Assembly: GCA_913062575.1 (NCBI GenBank)
Contig: CAJXVT010000004.1
Span: 1-64,000 of the forward strand
Length of the DNA stretch: 64,000 nucleotides
Direction of reading: 5' to 3'
Origin: an uncultured Flavobacteriaceae bacterium
Lineage (GTDB): Bacteria > Bacteroidota > Bacteroidia > Flavobacteriales > Flavobacteriaceae
In this document: positions 8,376 through 17,748 of the stretch, one piece after another
Numbering within the stretch: the first letter of the stretch is position 1
How the letters are laid out: each line of letters begins with the position of its first letter
The notes under the pieces: model-generated
Seen by the model: the letters and a program-made list of their open reading frames with translations, nothing else
What the model was told of the DNA's origin: nothing
Databases searched by the model: none
Made by a program: the position numbers and the translations under genes

Positions 8376-8391
8376 TCTTTTGTGAGGTCTT
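8352..8391 (-). terminator. Rho-independent terminator after clpX
   Basis: A 14-bp perfect stem (8359-8372 with 8378-8391) and a 5-base loop precede seven T residues on the minus strand. It lies just after the clpX stop, and its T tract ends 13 bases before the dnaG start codon. Confidence 0.9.
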
Positions 8392-8409
8392 CATAATTTT
8401 TAAACTTTT

Positions 8410-9648
8410 TTAAGATGCAACACTTAACTTTTTAAGTGCTGTTTTTGTTAATTTATTCTCAGCATACTCTTTAGTTACCACAAATTCTTTCACATCAGAA
8501 CTTGGCAACTCAAACATGGCATCTGTAAATATTGCCTCACATAAAGAGCGCAAACCACGAGCACCCAATTTATATTCTACTGCTTTAGAAACTATATAAC
8601 CTAATGCCTCTTCATTGATTTCAAAAGTGATATCATCCATACCAAACAATTTTGTGTATTGTTTAATAATTGAATTCTTAGGCTCTGTTAAAATTGCTCT
8701 TAACGTCTCTGCATCTAATGGGTTCATATAACTCAATACTGGTAAACGACCAATAATCTCAGGAATCAATCCAAATGATTTTAAATCTGAAGGAATAACA
8801 TATTGCAATAAATTTTCTTCATCAATTTTATCTTCTGCTACAGACGCAGAATACCCTACAGCTTGCATATTTAAACGCTTGCTAATAATTCTGTCAATTC
8901 CAGAAAAAGCACCACCAGCAATAAATAAAATATCTTTGGTGTTTACTTCAATAAATTTTTGATCTGGATGTTTTCTCCCTCCTTTTGGAGCAACATTTAC
9001 TACAGAACCTTCTAATAACTTCAACAATGCTTGCTGCACACCTTCACCAGAAACATCTCTTGTAATTGACGGATTATCTCCTTTACGAGCAATTTTATCA
9101 ATCTCATCAATAAAAACAATTCCTCTTTCTGCTTTTGTAACATCGTAATCTGCAACTTGCAATAATCTGCTTAGAATACTTTCTACATCCTCTCCTACGT
9201 AACCTGCTTGTGTTAAAACAGTAGCATCTACAATAGAAAAAGGTACATTCAACATTTTAGCAATTGTTTTTGCAACCAATGTTTTCCCTGTTCCGGTTTC
9301 TCCAACTAAAATAATATTACTTTTTTCAATCTCTACTTCATCATCATCAGTTTTTGACTGTAATAATCTTTTATAATGGTTGTAAACTGCCACAGACATT
9401 GATTTTTTAGTTTCAAGTTGTCCAATAATGTACTGATCTAAAAACTCTTTAATTTCTAAAGGCTTTTTTAACATAACATCTTTAGACAGGCCTGATCCTT
9501 GTTTTTCTGTAACTTCTTCATCTAAAATCCCGTTTGCTTGTTCAATACACTTATCACAGATATGCGCATCAATTCCGGCAATTAACAAGTTAGTTTCGGC
9601 TTTTTGACGGCCACAAAACGAACATTCTAAATTTTCTTCTTTCGACAT
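8410..9648 (-). CDS. clpX: ATP-dependent Clp protease ATP-binding subunit ClpX
   Basis: This 412-residue AAA+ unfoldase feeds tagged proteins to ClpP. The N-terminal zinc finger has Cys9, Cys12, Cys31 and Cys34 in the usual CxxC...CxxC spacing. Walker A is GETGTGKT at 116-123, and Walker B is [10 protein letters not shown]. The pore loop region GYVGED and the sensor II region with KLGARGLRS are present. Length and domains are standard. It follows clpP in the same direction with a 78-base gap that carries a small palindromic repeat, so clpP-clpX is likely one transcript ending at the terminator before dnaG. Confidence 0.98.
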   Translation of the reverse strand: MSKEENLECSFCGRQKAETNLLIAGIDAHICDKCIEQANGILDEEVTEKQGSGLSKDVMLKKPLEIKEFLDQYIIGQLETKKSMSVAVYNHYKRLLQSKTDDDEVEIEKSNIILVGETGTGKTLVAKTIAKMLNVPFSIVDATVLTQAGYVGEDVESILSRLLQVADYDVTKAERGIVFIDEIDKIARKGDNPSITRDVSGEGVQQALLKLLEGSVVNVAPKGGRKHPDQKFIEVNTKDILFIAGGAFSGIDRIISKRLNMQAVGYSASVAEDKIDEENLLQYVIPSDLKSFGLIPEIIGRLPVLSYMNPLDAETLRAILTEPKNSIIKQYTKLFGMDDITFEINEEALGYIVSKAVEYKLGARGLRSLCEAIFTDAMFELPSSDVKEFVVTKEYAENKLTKTALKKLSVAS

Positions 9649-9697
9649 TTTCTTTTCTTTATTTTATTCTAATTATACACAAAGCAACAATGAACAT

Positions 9698-9726
9698 GAG
9701 ATTCTTCACTTTGTTCAGAATGACAC
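9698..9726. repeat. REP-like palindrome between clpP and clpX
   Basis: The stretch reads on the minus strand as GTCATTCTGAACAAAGTGAAGAATCTC-like sequence starting at the clpP stop. ATTCT pairs with AGAAT around an imperfect middle. Its GTCATTC...GAATC frame is that of common small intergenic palindromes in bacterial genomes and resembles the repeats listed at 41755, 42903, 42949 and 48965. Confidence 0.5.
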
Positions 9727-10386
9727 TTATTTTCTAGTTAAAATTTCGTCAATCATACCATATTCTTTTGCCTCATTTGCTTTCATCCAATAATCTCTAT
9801 CAGAATCTGTGTGCACTTTCTCTATGGTTTGTCCAGAATGATTTGCAATAATTTCATACAATTCATCTTTCAACTTCAAGATTTCTCTTGTTGTAATTTC
9901 TATATCTGATGCTTGCCCTTGCGCTCCACCTAAAGGTTGGTGAATCATAATTCTAGAATGTGGTAACGCAGAACGTTTTCCTTTTTCTCCTGCACACATT
10001 AATACCGCTCCCATTGATGCTGCCATACCCGTACAAATTGTTGCTACATCTGGCTTAATAAATTGCATAGTATCATAAATTCCTAATCCTGCATACACTC
10101 CTCCACCTGGAGAATTGATATAAATTGAAATATCTTTTGTTGCATCTACACTTTCTAAGAATAATAATTGTGCTTGAATCACATTAGCAACTTGGTCATT
10201 AATACCTGTTCCTAAAAAGATAATTCTATCCATCATTAAACGAGAAAACACATCCATTTGAGTGATATTCATCTGGCGTTCTTCCATAATATATGGGGTT
10301 AAACTGCTCGTGATTTCTCCAAAATGTGTACTACTTATTCCGTGGTGCTTTGTTGCGTATTTTTCGAACTCTTTTCCGTAATTCAT
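9727..10386 (-). CDS. clpP: ATP-dependent Clp protease proteolytic subunit ClpP
   Basis: This 219-residue serine peptidase forms the tetradecameric chamber that degrades substrates delivered by ClpX. The catalytic triad is visible as Ser124 (GMAASMGA), His149 ([10 protein letters not shown]) and Asp198 (DRDYWM), with spacings of 25 and 49 residues that equal those of E. coli ClpP. The short N-terminal extension is probably a processed propeptide. It is first in the clpP-clpX pair. It follows tig in the same direction, but a terminator separates them, so it should have its own promoter. No perfect TAnnTTTG is present, though TATATTTA lies about 40 bases before the start. Confidence 0.98.
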   Translation of the reverse strand: MNYGKEFEKYATKHHGISSTHFGEITSSLTPYIMEERQMNITQMDVFSRLMMDRIIFLGTGINDQVANVIQAQLLFLESVDATKDISIYINSPGGGVYAGLGIYDTMQFIKPDVATICTGMAASMGAVLMCAGEKGKRSALPHSRIMIHQPLGGAQGQASDIEITTREILKLKDELYEIIANHSGQTIEKVHTDSDRDYWMKANEAKEYGMIDEILTRK

Positions 10387-10465
10387 TGGTGAGTATTTTT
10401 TTTAAAAATGTTTGAACTGTAAATATAAGAACTATAAAGTTAGTATTTTGTTACAGTTGATGGCT

Positions 10466-10497
10466 AAAAAAACTCCTTTAAGGTCTAAAGGAGTTTT
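10466..10497 (-). terminator. Rho-independent terminator after tig
   Basis: A 12-bp stem (10469-10480 with 10486-10497) and a 5-base loop precede a run of seven T on the minus strand. It lies about 65 bases past the tig stop and separates tig from clpP. Confidence 0.88.
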
Positions 10498-10561
10498 ATT
10501 TTTTGATTTAAATAATGAGATTTCTCGACAATCCTCGAAATGATACTCTTTATTTAGCTTC

Positions 10562-11884
10562 TTACTTATAAACCTCTTTAATAAAACCTTCGTAAGAAAT
10601 TTCTTTTGTTTTAAATGTAATGTTCTCTTTGTAAAAAGTTAACAATTTATGAGAAACCAATTGTTCTTGTAAACGTTTTGCTTCATCTTGATTTCCTAAA
10701 ATTCTAGCAGCAATATCATCCAATTCTTTTTCTTCTGGATTCATATTACCAAACTGAGCCATTTGAGTTCTGATAAACCCTTTAGCATAGTCTACTAATT
10801 CTGCATAATCTAATTTGATATCATTATCCTTCATAACCTTTCCTTCGATTAATTGGTAACGTAATCCTTTTTCAGATTTTGAGAATTCTGCAGCTGCTTC
10901 TTCTTCTGTCATTGGTTTTTCACCAGCGGTAGCTAACCATTTTTGTAAAAACGCTGATGGTAAATCAAACTTAGTATTCTCTACTAAATATTCAGTTACA
11001 GAATTTAATAATTGCTGATCTCCTTGTGTTAGAAATTGCTTTTCAGCATCTTCTCTAATTTTATCTTTTAATTCTGATACTGTAGAAACACTTCCATCTG
11101 CAAATAACTTATCAAACAACTCTTTGTCTAATTCTGCTAATTCAGTTTCAGTAACTTCTTCAATTGTTAAAGACACTTTGATATCTAAACCGTGAATATC
11201 GTCGTGAGATAAACCTAAAGTTCCTTCTAATTTATGATCATCAGAGAATAACCCTTTTGTTTTTAATTCTATAACATCACCTACTTTAGCACCCACAAAT
11301 TTCTTTAAGTTTACTTTACCTTTTAAATCAGCTAAAGCAATAGTAGATTTTTTGTTGATTTCTTTTTCTTCGTTTACAAATGTTCCAGTAATGTTAGACG
11401 TTTCTGTTGCAACATCTACAGCATTCATCTTACCATAACGAGATTGTAAGTTTTCAACTTCTTTCTCTATTAAAGCATCATCTGCAACAATATTGTATTG
11501 AGTAATTTTTTTCTTAGCAGATAAATCTACTGTGAATTCTGGAGCTAATCCTAATTCAAATTCAAAAGAAAAAGATTCTGTATCCCAAGAAAAATCATCT
11601 TGAATTCTAGGTAATGGGTTTCCTAAAATATCTAATTTTTCTTCTGTTAAATATTTATTTAAAGACTCTTGTAATAATTTATTTACTTCATCAATCATTA
11701 CAGACTTACCATACTGCTTCTTTACCATTCCCATTGGCACATGCCCTTTTCTAAATCCTGGTATATCAGATTTTTTACGGTAATCTTCTAAAATCCCTGC
11801 TACTTTAGTTTGATAATCTTCAGCAACGATATCAACTTTTACAACTGCATTTAATGCATCTATGTTTTCTTTTGTAATATTCAT
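10562..11884 (-). CDS. tig: Trigger factor, ribosome-associated chaperone
   Basis: This 440-residue protein binds the ribosome exit tunnel and folds nascent chains. The ribosome-binding signature appears as GFRKGHVPMGMVKKQYG near residues 43-59. The C-terminal chaperone arms are rich in charged helices (EELxxK, QFLTQGDQQLLNSVTEYLV). The central FKBP-type domain is poorly conserved, as is common in Bacteroidota. It sits upstream of clpP and clpX on the same strand, the familiar tig-clpP-clpX order, although here a terminator divides tig from clpP. An excellent promoter lies directly upstream. Confidence 0.96.
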   Translation of the reverse strand: MNITKENIDALNAVVKVDIVAEDYQTKVAGILEDYRKKSDIPGFRKGHVPMGMVKKQYGKSVMIDEVNKLLQESLNKYLTEEKLDILGNPLPRIQDDFSWDTESFSFEFELGLAPEFTVDLSAKKKITQYNIVADDALIEKEVENLQSRYGKMNAVDVATETSNITGTFVNEEKEINKKSTIALADLKGKVNLKKFVGAKVGDVIELKTKGLFSDDHKLEGTLGLSHDDIHGLDIKVSLTIEEVTETELAELDKELFDKLFADGSVSTVSELKDKIREDAEKQFLTQGDQQLLNSVTEYLVENTKFDLPSAFLQKWLATAGEKPMTEEEAAAEFSKSEKGLRYQLIEGKVMKDNDIKLDYAELVDYAKGFIRTQMAQFGNMNPEEKELDDIAARILGNQDEAKRLQEQLVSHKLLTFYKENITFKTKEISYEGFIKEVYK

Positions 11885-11912
11885 GGTCTCAATTAATCTT
11901 AAAAATTGGCTG

Positions 11913-11943
11913 CAAAATTAGTGATTTTTACTAATTCCACAAA
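11913..11943 (-). promoter_or_regulatory. Complete flavobacterial promoter for tig
   Basis: On the minus strand TTTG (11943-11940) is followed after exactly 19 bases by TAATTTTG (11920-11913). This is the best -33/-7 pair in the window. It gives a leader of about 25 bases before the tig start at 11884. Confidence 0.7.
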
Positions 11944-11974
11944 GGTTTAAACACTTCTATTTATGTAATCTTAA

Positions 11975-12325
11975 TTATTCTTTCTTTTTGTCTTTCAGCT
12001 GTTTAAACAAGACTGATCTAAAAATAGACAGCAAAATGCTAAACAATAATGCTGAAAAGAAACTTGTAACAATAAATCCCCCTACTAAGTTCGCAGCTAT
12101 TAAAATAATAATTGCATTAATAACAAACAAGAATAAACCTAATGTTACTATTGTTGCTGGTAACGTAAATAAAATCAGCAATGGTCTTACAAACATATTT
12201 AGAATTGCAATTGCAAATGCAACCCAAACAGCTGTTGAAACTGTTGCTATTTCTACTCCTGGCAAAATTGCTGCTAAAACAAACACTGCAATAGCTGTTA
12301 ATACTATTTTCAAAATAAAGTTCAT
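11975..12325 (-). CDS. Four-helix membrane protein of the phage-holin-4/YvlD-like family
   Basis: This 116-residue protein is almost wholly hydrophobic with four predicted membrane helices and a short basic C-terminus (LKDKKKE). The pattern ILPGVEI...VWVAFAIAILNMFVRPLLILFTLPAT matches the PF04020 family, often labelled phage holin but widespread in chromosomes and not linked to phage. There are no phage genes around it here, so a lytic role is unlikely and an inner-membrane stress or envelope role is more plausible. It precedes tig with a promoter in between. Confidence 0.8.
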   Translation of the reverse strand: MNFILKIVLTAIAVFVLAAILPGVEIATVSTAVWVAFAIAILNMFVRPLLILFTLPATIVTLGLFLFVINAIIILIAANLVGGFIVTSFFSALLFSILLSIFRSVLFKQLKDKKKE

Positions 12326-12560
12326 AATCTAAATATTTATAATTGAAATGATTAAAGCTAAAACCAAGCCAACACTCCTTAATCTGCAAAAAAGTCAGAG
12401 ACTACAATTATTGTCATAATAAAGCAAGCACAGCGTTAACTATTGATTTCTAAAAAAATAACCTAATAAAACGCAACAAGAAAGTAGATCCCATAAAAAA
12501 AATGTTTTTTTTGTAACTTACAAGACAATTTAACTACCTATATACAGCAAATTAACTACT

Positions 12561-13421
12561 ATGAAAAAACTATTAGTAATCTTATTTTTAAACTGTTTCT
12601 TTTTAACGAGTAATTACGCTCAAACTTCTGTTTGGAAAGTAACCAACCCTAAAGGGAATTCGATTTTCTTAGGCGGAACCGTTCACTTATTAAGCCCTAA
12701 AGATTACCCTTTGCCAAAAGAATTTCTCACAGCATATGAAAAATCTGAATTAATTGCAATAGAAACTGATATTGATCAAATGAACAACCCAGCTATTGCT
12801 CAAAAAATGATGTCTCAAATAATGTATCAAGACGATAGAACATTATCTAAGGTTCTGGATTCATCTGTTTACCAAATGCTAAAAAAAGAATGTGCTAAAT
12901 TTAATTTACCAATTGCTAATTTAAACAAAATGAAACCGTCAATTGTTATTGTTACTTTAACAGGAATGAAAATGAAATCATCTGGAATTACCTCTGAAGG
13001 TGTTGATATGCATTTTTTAACAAAAGCGAAGAAAGACAAAAAAGAAGTATTGTTTTTAGAATCTATCGATAATCAGATTCAATTACTAGCAAATATGGGA
13101 GATGGCAATGAAAATAACTTTGTGAAAAAATCATTAAAAGAGCTTGATGAAACAGATACAATAATGGATGGGCTTATTTCTGATTGGAGAAAAGGAGAGC
13201 ATACTATTATGGGAAAGCAGATTAAAGAAATGAAAAGTGATTACCCGCAATTATATAAAGACCTTTTGGTAAATAGAAATAACAATTGGATTCCTGTAAT
13301 TGACAACTATTTAGAAACAGAAAAAACAGAATTTGTATTAATGGGAGCTCTGCATTTACATGGAGAGTCTGGCATTCTTAATCAGTTAAAGAACAAAGGA
13401 TACACAATAAAACAACTTTAA
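12561..13421 (+). CDS. TraB/GumN family protein, exported
   Basis: This 286-residue protein has a signal peptide (MKKLLVILFLNCFFLTSNYAQ) and the two TraB/GumN hallmarks: FLGGTVHLLSPKDYPLP near the N-terminus and MGALHLHGESGILNQL at the C-terminus, with conserved histidines that suggest a Tiki-like metalloprotease fold. Tiki proteins are metalloproteases; whether bacterial GumN members cleave proteins is not settled. The product should be periplasmic or surface-exposed. A membrane protein gene follows after 19 bases and is probably co-transcribed. Confidence 0.88.
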   Translation: MKKLLVILFLNCFFLTSNYAQTSVWKVTNPKGNSIFLGGTVHLLSPKDYPLPKEFLTAYEKSELIAIETDIDQMNNPAIAQKMMSQIMYQDDRTLSKVLDSSVYQMLKKECAKFNLPIANLNKMKPSIVIVTLTGMKMKSSGITSEGVDMHFLTKAKKDKKEVLFLESIDNQIQLLANMGDGNENNFVKKSLKELDETDTIMDGLISDWRKGEHTIMGKQIKEMKSDYPQLYKDLLVNRNNNWIPVIDNYLETEKTEFVLMGALHLHGESGILNQLKNKGYTIKQL

Positions 13422-13440
13422 TTAAATACCTAAAACAAAA

Positions 13441-13833
13441 ATGAACACTAAATTATTAATGACGATTAGCGCTGTTTTTACAGGCATAATTGGATTTTCT
13501 TTAACCTTTTTACCACAAGAAATAATTGGAAGCTTACAAATTACTAAAACACCAATTACCCAATTAGCATTTCAATTTCTTGGCGCGCTATATTTAGGGT
13601 TTACCTTATTAAATTGGATGGCAAAAGGATCTATTATTGGCGGCATCTATAACAAACCAATAATTATAGGTAATTTATTGCATTTTGGGATGACAGGTAT
13701 TGCTTTGATTAAAGCGATCTCTTCAATCTCAATTCACAAGAATGTCTTCATCATTCTTACCGTTTTATATTTATTATTCACCGTAAGTTTTGGATATCTA
13801 TTTCTAAACAACCCCAGCAAAGTAAAAAGCTAA
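13441..13833 (+). CDS. Small four-helix membrane protein, unknown
   Basis: I cannot name this 130-residue protein. It has about four hydrophobic segments: TISAVFTGIIGFSLTFL, FQFLGALYLGFTLLNWM, a central helix around GNLLHFGMTGIALI, and a last one around VFIILTVLYLLFTVSFGYLF. This recalls small DoxX/DUF4345-like integral proteins, but no diagnostic motif is visible. It lies 19 bases after the TraB/GumN gene, so an operon is likely. Its end is 16 bases from the stop of the convergent hydrolase gene, with no terminator visible. Confidence 0.7.
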   Translation: MNTKLLMTISAVFTGIIGFSLTFLPQEIIGSLQITKTPITQLAFQFLGALYLGFTLLNWMAKGSIIGGIYNKPIIIGNLLHFGMTGIALIKAISSISIHKNVFIILTVLYLLFTVSFGYLFLNNPSKVKS

Positions 13834-13849
13834 ACTCAATAAATGGTTA

Positions 13850-14614
13850 TTAATTCAAGAATCCTTCTACAGCTTTTAAAAAGTCAGAAGGGTTTTCTGC
13901 ATGCAACCAATGCCCTGCATTTTTGATAGTTACAATTCTAGCGTCCGGAAAGTGTGCTTTAATAATAGGCTCTTCATCGGCAGAAATATATCCTGAATTT
14001 TCTCCTTTGAGGAATAAAGATTCTCCTTCAAAAACGGTAAAAGGTGGCAATCCTACTCCAACTTCGTCATTATTTTCAGTTAAAGACTCTAAATTAAATC
14101 GAAAATCTAGTTGCCCTTTTTCTCTCCAATAAATATTCTTCATCAAAAACTGACGCACGCCAACTTCTGGAATTAATTCAGATAATTTCTTATCTACTAA
14201 AGTTCTCGAAGTCTGAATAGAAAAATCTATAGAATTCAATGCTTCTAAAATATCGTGATGGTGTGGCGGATACATTCTTGGAGAAATATCTGCAACAATC
14301 AATTTATTTACATTTTCAGCATGTTCAACAGCGTATAGCATTACTGTTTTCCCTCCCATAGAATGCCCAAGTAAATTCACATTCTCTAACTGATTATGTT
14401 CTATATAAGTACATAAATCTTCAATCATCAACTCATAATCAAAGTCATCAGAATGAAAACTCCTTCCATGATTACGCTGATCTATTAAATGAACCTGAAA
14501 CCTATCAGATAATTTATTTGCAATTGATTTCCAATTATCACCAGCGCCAAAATAACCATGTAAAATCAACAGTGGCTCTCCTTCTCCGATTATTCTGGAA
14601 TGTAAAATTTGCAT
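13850..14614 (-). CDS. Alpha/beta hydrolase, YbfF-like esterase
   Basis: This 254-residue protein has the alpha/beta hydrolase core. It opens with LHGYFGAGDNWKSIAN (oxyanion HG), the nucleophile elbow GHSMGGKT, a DISPRMYPPH acid-region strand and a C-terminal catalytic His in NAGHWLHAENP. The order and length resemble YbfF, an esterase acting on short acyl esters or acyl-CoA. No signal peptide is seen, so it is cytoplasmic. It begins one base after the pdxJ stop on the same strand, so the two are co-transcribed; whether the hydrolase serves vitamin B6 metabolism is unknown. Confidence 0.9.
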   Translation of the reverse strand: MQILHSRIIGEGEPLLILHGYFGAGDNWKSIANKLSDRFQVHLIDQRNHGRSFHSDDFDYELMIEDLCTYIEHNQLENVNLLGHSMGGKTVMLYAVEHAENVNKLIVADISPRMYPPHHHDILEALNSIDFSIQTSRTLVDKKLSELIPEVGVRQFLMKNIYWREKGQLDFRFNLESLTENNDEVGVGLPPFTVFEGESLFLKGENSGYISADEEPIIKAHFPDARIVTIKNAGHWLHAENPSDFLKAVEGFLN

Positions 14615-14615
14615 G

Positions 14616-15329
14616 CTATTGTAGACGATGTAAATACATATTTACTACATTTTCTAGTCCTAAATATAATGATTCAGAAATTAATGCATGACCAATAGAT
14701 ACTTCTGCCAAATTTGGCATGTTTTCTTTAAAGAACTTAATATTATCTAAACTCAAGTCATGTCCAGCATTAATTCCCATTCCTAAATCATGTGCTAAAA
14801 TTGCAGCCTCTGTATAAGGTTTTATCGCTTCTTTATTTCCTAAATCAAACTGAGCAGCAAACTCTTCTGTGTACAATTCAATTCTATCTGCTCCAGTTTT
14901 CGCTGCAGATTCAATCAGCCTTACATCAGTATCAATAAAAATTGACGTTCTAATCCCTGCTTTTTTAAATTCAGAAATCACTTCTTGTAAATACGATTGA
15001 TTTGTAATTGTATCCCAACCAGCATTAGACGTTAATGTATCAACACTATCTGGAACCAACGTTACTTGTGTTGGTTTAATTGCCAACACCATTTCCATAA
15101 ATTTCGGAATTGGATTTCCTTCAATATTATATTCTGTGGTAACAATATTTTTTAAATCATAAGCATCTTGATACCGAATATGTCGTTCATCTGGTCTAGG
15201 ATGAATGGTAATTCCCTTAGCACCGAAAGATTCAATATCACGGGCCACTTTTAATAAATTAGGAACATCTCCTCCACGAGAATTACGTAACGTTGCTATT
15301 TTATTTATATTTACACTTAACTTTGTCAT
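14616..15329 (-). CDS. pdxJ: Pyridoxine 5'-phosphate synthase
   Basis: This 237-residue TIM-barrel enzyme joins 3-amino-1-hydroxyacetone 1-phosphate and 1-deoxy-D-xylulose 5-phosphate to give pyridoxine phosphate. Typical motifs are [46 protein letters not shown] and INAGHDL followed by EVSIGHALI. Length is standard. It leads a two-gene unit with the downstream hydrolase and has a perfect -7 promoter element 18-25 bases upstream. It is divergent from the CBS-domain gene. PdxJ indicates the DXP-dependent vitamin B6 route. Confidence 0.97.
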   Translation of the reverse strand: MTKLSVNINKIATLRNSRGGDVPNLLKVARDIESFGAKGITIHPRPDERHIRYQDAYDLKNIVTTEYNIEGNPIPKFMEMVLAIKPTQVTLVPDSVDTLTSNAGWDTITNQSYLQEVISEFKKAGIRTSIFIDTDVRLIESAAKTGADRIELYTEEFAAQFDLGNKEAIKPYTEAAILAHDLGMGINAGHDLSLDNIKFFKENMPNLAEVSIGHALISESLYLGLENVVNMYLHRLQ

Positions 15330-15346
15330 ATTTAAAATCTAAACAG

Positions 15347-15354
15347 CAAAAGTA
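15347..15354 (-). promoter_or_regulatory. TAnnTTTG -7 element for pdxJ
   Basis: TACTTTTG on the minus strand ends 17 bases before the pdxJ start codon and matches the consensus fully. No TTTG box at the proper distance was found. Confidence 0.5.
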
Positions 15355-15402
15355 CTCATTTCACCAAAATTTATTACTCTTTTTACCTTATATTCGTAAC
15401 TG

Positions 15403-16059
15403 ATGAATATTACCGATTACATACTAAATGATTTTAGCCCTTTAACATTACAAAGTACTGTTAAAGAGGCTTTACAGCTTTTTAAAACCTATCCAATTAC
15501 TCATATTCCTATTTTAGAAAATGACACTTATATTGGTTGCATATCTCAAAGTGATATTTTAACAATTGACAATGAAGATACATTTCTTAAAGAGCAGCAA
15601 GATTTTTTAGATCATTTTCAAACAAAAGGAGACAATTCTATTTTGGAGGTGTTAAAAAAATTTGCCGATAACGACACTAATATAATCCCTGCCATTATAG
15701 AGAACACCTACATTGGCTATTTTGAACTTAATGACATATTAGACATCTTTTCTCAAACACCTTTTTTAAATTCTGATGGCTTCATTCTTGTAATAGAAAA
15801 GAATAACTCAGATTACACAATGAGTGAAATTGCTCAAATTGTGGAATCTAACAATGCGAACTTATTAGGTTGTTATGTCTCTAATAAAACCGGAGACAGA
15901 GCAGAATTAACCTTAAAAATTTCTTCACAAGAAATAAATGAAATTATTCAAACTTTTAGGCGTTATAATTACACAATTATCACAGAACACAAAGATGATT
16001 TCTACCTAGAAGAGTTAAAAAACAGATCAGAATATTTACGAAAATTTTTAAACACATAA
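15403..16059 (+). CDS. CBS-pair domain protein with a possible ACT-like C-terminus
   Basis: This 218-residue protein begins with two CBS motifs (FSPLTLQSTVKEALQLF...THIPILENDTYIGCIS and a second half NIIPAIIENTYIGYFELNDIL), which form an adenosine-nucleotide-binding Bateman module. The last 80 residues (FILVIEKNNSDYTMSEIA, VESNNANLLGCYV) look like an ACT-type fold, as in AcuB-like proteins. It starts the run into nadK, whose ATG lies three bases after its stop, so the two are surely co-transcribed. Sensing of NAD(P) or adenylates near NAD kinase is an attractive inference that the sequence alone does not prove. Confidence 0.85.
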   Translation: MNITDYILNDFSPLTLQSTVKEALQLFKTYPITHIPILENDTYIGCISQSDILTIDNEDTFLKEQQDFLDHFQTKGDNSILEVLKKFADNDTNIIPAIIENTYIGYFELNDILDIFSQTPFLNSDGFILVIEKNNSDYTMSEIAQIVESNNANLLGCYVSNKTGDRAELTLKISSQEINEIIQTFRRYNYTIITEHKDDFYLEELKNRSEYLRKFLNT

Positions 16060-16062
16060 ATA

Positions 16063-16965
16063 ATGAAGAAAGTAGCTATTTATGGTCAATCATATAATAC
16101 CAATGCATTAAAAGAAGTACTTCTTTTACTGGAAGTATTACACGAAAAAAACATTGTTGTGTTTTTTGAAAAAAAATTCTACAACCTATTTCAAGATGAC
16201 AATTCCCTTCCAAAAAAGTACCCTACTTTTTCTCACTTTAATGATTTGAATAGTTCTTTTGATTTGTTTTTTACTATTGGAGGTGATGGAACAATTTTAA
16301 GATCGGTAACATTTATTAGAGATTTAAACATCCCTGTATTAGGAATTAACACTGGTAGACTTGGGTTTCTAGCAACAATTCGAAAAGATGAAATCAAACA
16401 AGTTATTGAATTACTAATAGTAAATGATTATAAAATACAAGAAAGAACCTTGTTAAGTGTTAAAACCTCTCCAGAATCTGAAGCAATTTCAGACATAAAT
16501 TTCGCGTTAAATGAGGTTACAATTGCTCGTAAAAACACAACTTCTATGATTGGTGTTAAAACATATTTAGACGATGAATACTTAACTAATTACTGGGCTG
16601 ACGGACTTATTATAGCAACTCCAACAGGATCTACAGGCTATTCTCTGAGCTGTAATGGCCCTGTTGTTTTACCAAACTCAAAAAGTATTGTAATTACACC
16701 AATTGCTCCACATAATTTAAATGCCAGGCCGTTAATTATTCCTGATAACACAAAAATAAAATTAGAAGTTAGCGGAAGAGAAAATGAATTTTTAATGTCT
16801 TTAGACTCAAGAATTGCAACAGTAAATCAAAACACACACATTTTTATAGAAAAAGCATCTTTTACCATTAAAACGATTGCGCTTACCAACCAATCATTTT
16901 TAAAGACCTTGAGAAGTAAATTATTATGGGGAGAAGATACTAGAAACAACTTAAATCAATCTTAA
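16063..16965 (+). CDS. nadK: NAD kinase
   Basis: This 300-residue enzyme phosphorylates NAD to NADP. Family marks are the diglycine motif TIGGDGTILRSV, GINTGRLGFLATI, FALNEVTIARK, the GLIIATPTGSTGYSLSCNGP loop and ITPIAPHNLNARPLIIP. The length is typical of bacterial NadK. It sits three bases after the CBS-domain gene and 102 bases before the outer-membrane gene at 17068, which has its own promoter. Together with nadE (5356) the window holds two steps of NAD(P) synthesis, though the genes are far apart. Confidence 0.97.
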   Translation: MKKVAIYGQSYNTNALKEVLLLLEVLHEKNIVVFFEKKFYNLFQDDNSLPKKYPTFSHFNDLNSSFDLFFTIGGDGTILRSVTFIRDLNIPVLGINTGRLGFLATIRKDEIKQVIELLIVNDYKIQERTLLSVKTSPESEAISDINFALNEVTIARKNTTSMIGVKTYLDDEYLTNYWADGLIIATPTGSTGYSLSCNGPVVLPNSKSIVITPIAPHNLNARPLIIPDNTKIKLEVSGRENEFLMSLDSRIATVNQNTHIFIEKASFTIKTIALTNQSFLKTLRSKLLWGEDTRNNLNQS

Positions 16966-17043
16966 TTTACTACAATAATTCCCTAAAATAGCTGTTATTC
17001 AAAAAAGACCAGTTATTAACCTTATAAAGCAAATTGAATTAAC

Positions 17044-17051
17044 TATATTTG
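17044..17051 (+). promoter_or_regulatory. TAnnTTTG -7 element for the envelope cluster
   Basis: TATATTTG followed by CA lies 16 bases before the start at 17068. It is the only perfect -7 element found between nadK and bamA, so it may drive the whole run from the DUF6089-like gene through uppS and bamA to the chaperone genes. Confidence 0.55.
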
Positions 17052-17067
17052 CACGCTATTTTTTAAG

Positions 17068-17745
17068 ATGAAGAAACAACTTTTAGCAATAGTATTTGTT
17101 TGTATTACAAGTATTTCATGGAGTCAAATAAATGAGATTGGAGTATTTATTGGGGGAAGTAATTATATTGGAGATGTTGGTAAAACAAATTATATTTCTC
17201 CAAACAAAATTGCTGGAAGCCTACTATATAAATACAATTTAAATCCTAGAATTGCTTTAAGAGGTACATTAAGTTATATTCCAATCGCAGCAGATGACGC
17301 AAAATCATCTAACGCAATTAGAGTAAATAGGAATTTTAATTTTACAAATTCTATTAAAGAATTAGCCATAGGAATTGAGTATAATTTTTTTGAATACGAC
17401 ATGACCTCGATTGACAAAATATATACACCATATATTTTTATTGGAGTTGCAGGTTTTAGTTATGATGGCGCTGATTCTGAAATTATTACAGGTCAGTACA
17501 ATCTAAAAACAAAAATATCATACACAATCCCTTTCGGAATTGGTTTTAAAGGAAAATTAGGGGATAACATCGGTTTTTCTATAGAAACAAAAGTAAATTA
17601 TGCTTTTACAGATGATTTAGATTATACTACAAGATCTATTTCGTCTTTAAACTTTGGAGGAAACTCTAACGATTGGTACATGTTTACTGGAGTTTCATTA
17701 GTTTATGCTTTTGGAAGACCTTCATGCTATGCTGAGTTAAGATAA
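17068..17745 (+). CDS. DUF6089-like outer-membrane beta-barrel protein
   Basis: This 225-residue protein has a signal peptide ending near SWSQ and alternating beta-strand patterns (EIGVFIGGSNYIGDVG, GIEYNFFEYD, FGIGFKGKLGDNIGFSIE) typical of a small outer-membrane barrel. Genes of this DUF6089 type regularly precede uppS and bamA in Flavobacteriia, which is the order here. The uppS start is three bases after its stop. The C-terminus (PSCYAELR) lacks the terminal aromatic residue usual for BamA substrates. Function is unknown; an envelope-assembly role is inferred only from context. Confidence 0.85.
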   Translation: MKKQLLAIVFVCITSISWSQINEIGVFIGGSNYIGDVGKTNYISPNKIAGSLLYKYNLNPRIALRGTLSYIPIAADDAKSSNAIRVNRNFNFTNSIKELAIGIEYNFFEYDMTSIDKIYTPYIFIGVAGFSYDGADSEIITGQYNLKTKISYTIPFGIGFKGKLGDNIGFSIETKVNYAFTDDLDYTTRSISSLNFGGNSNDWYMFTGVSLVYAFGRPSCYAELR

Positions 17746-17748
17746 TAT

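Noticed and set aside
11975-12325. Phage or lysis cassette suggested by the holin-like label
   Set aside because: The protein belongs to a widespread chromosomal four-helix family, and no endolysin, integrase or structural phage gene is near.
12117-12389. A Ser/Asn/Cys-rich 90-residue minus-strand frame overlapping the four-helix protein
   Set aside because: Shadow frame of a real membrane protein with implausible composition.
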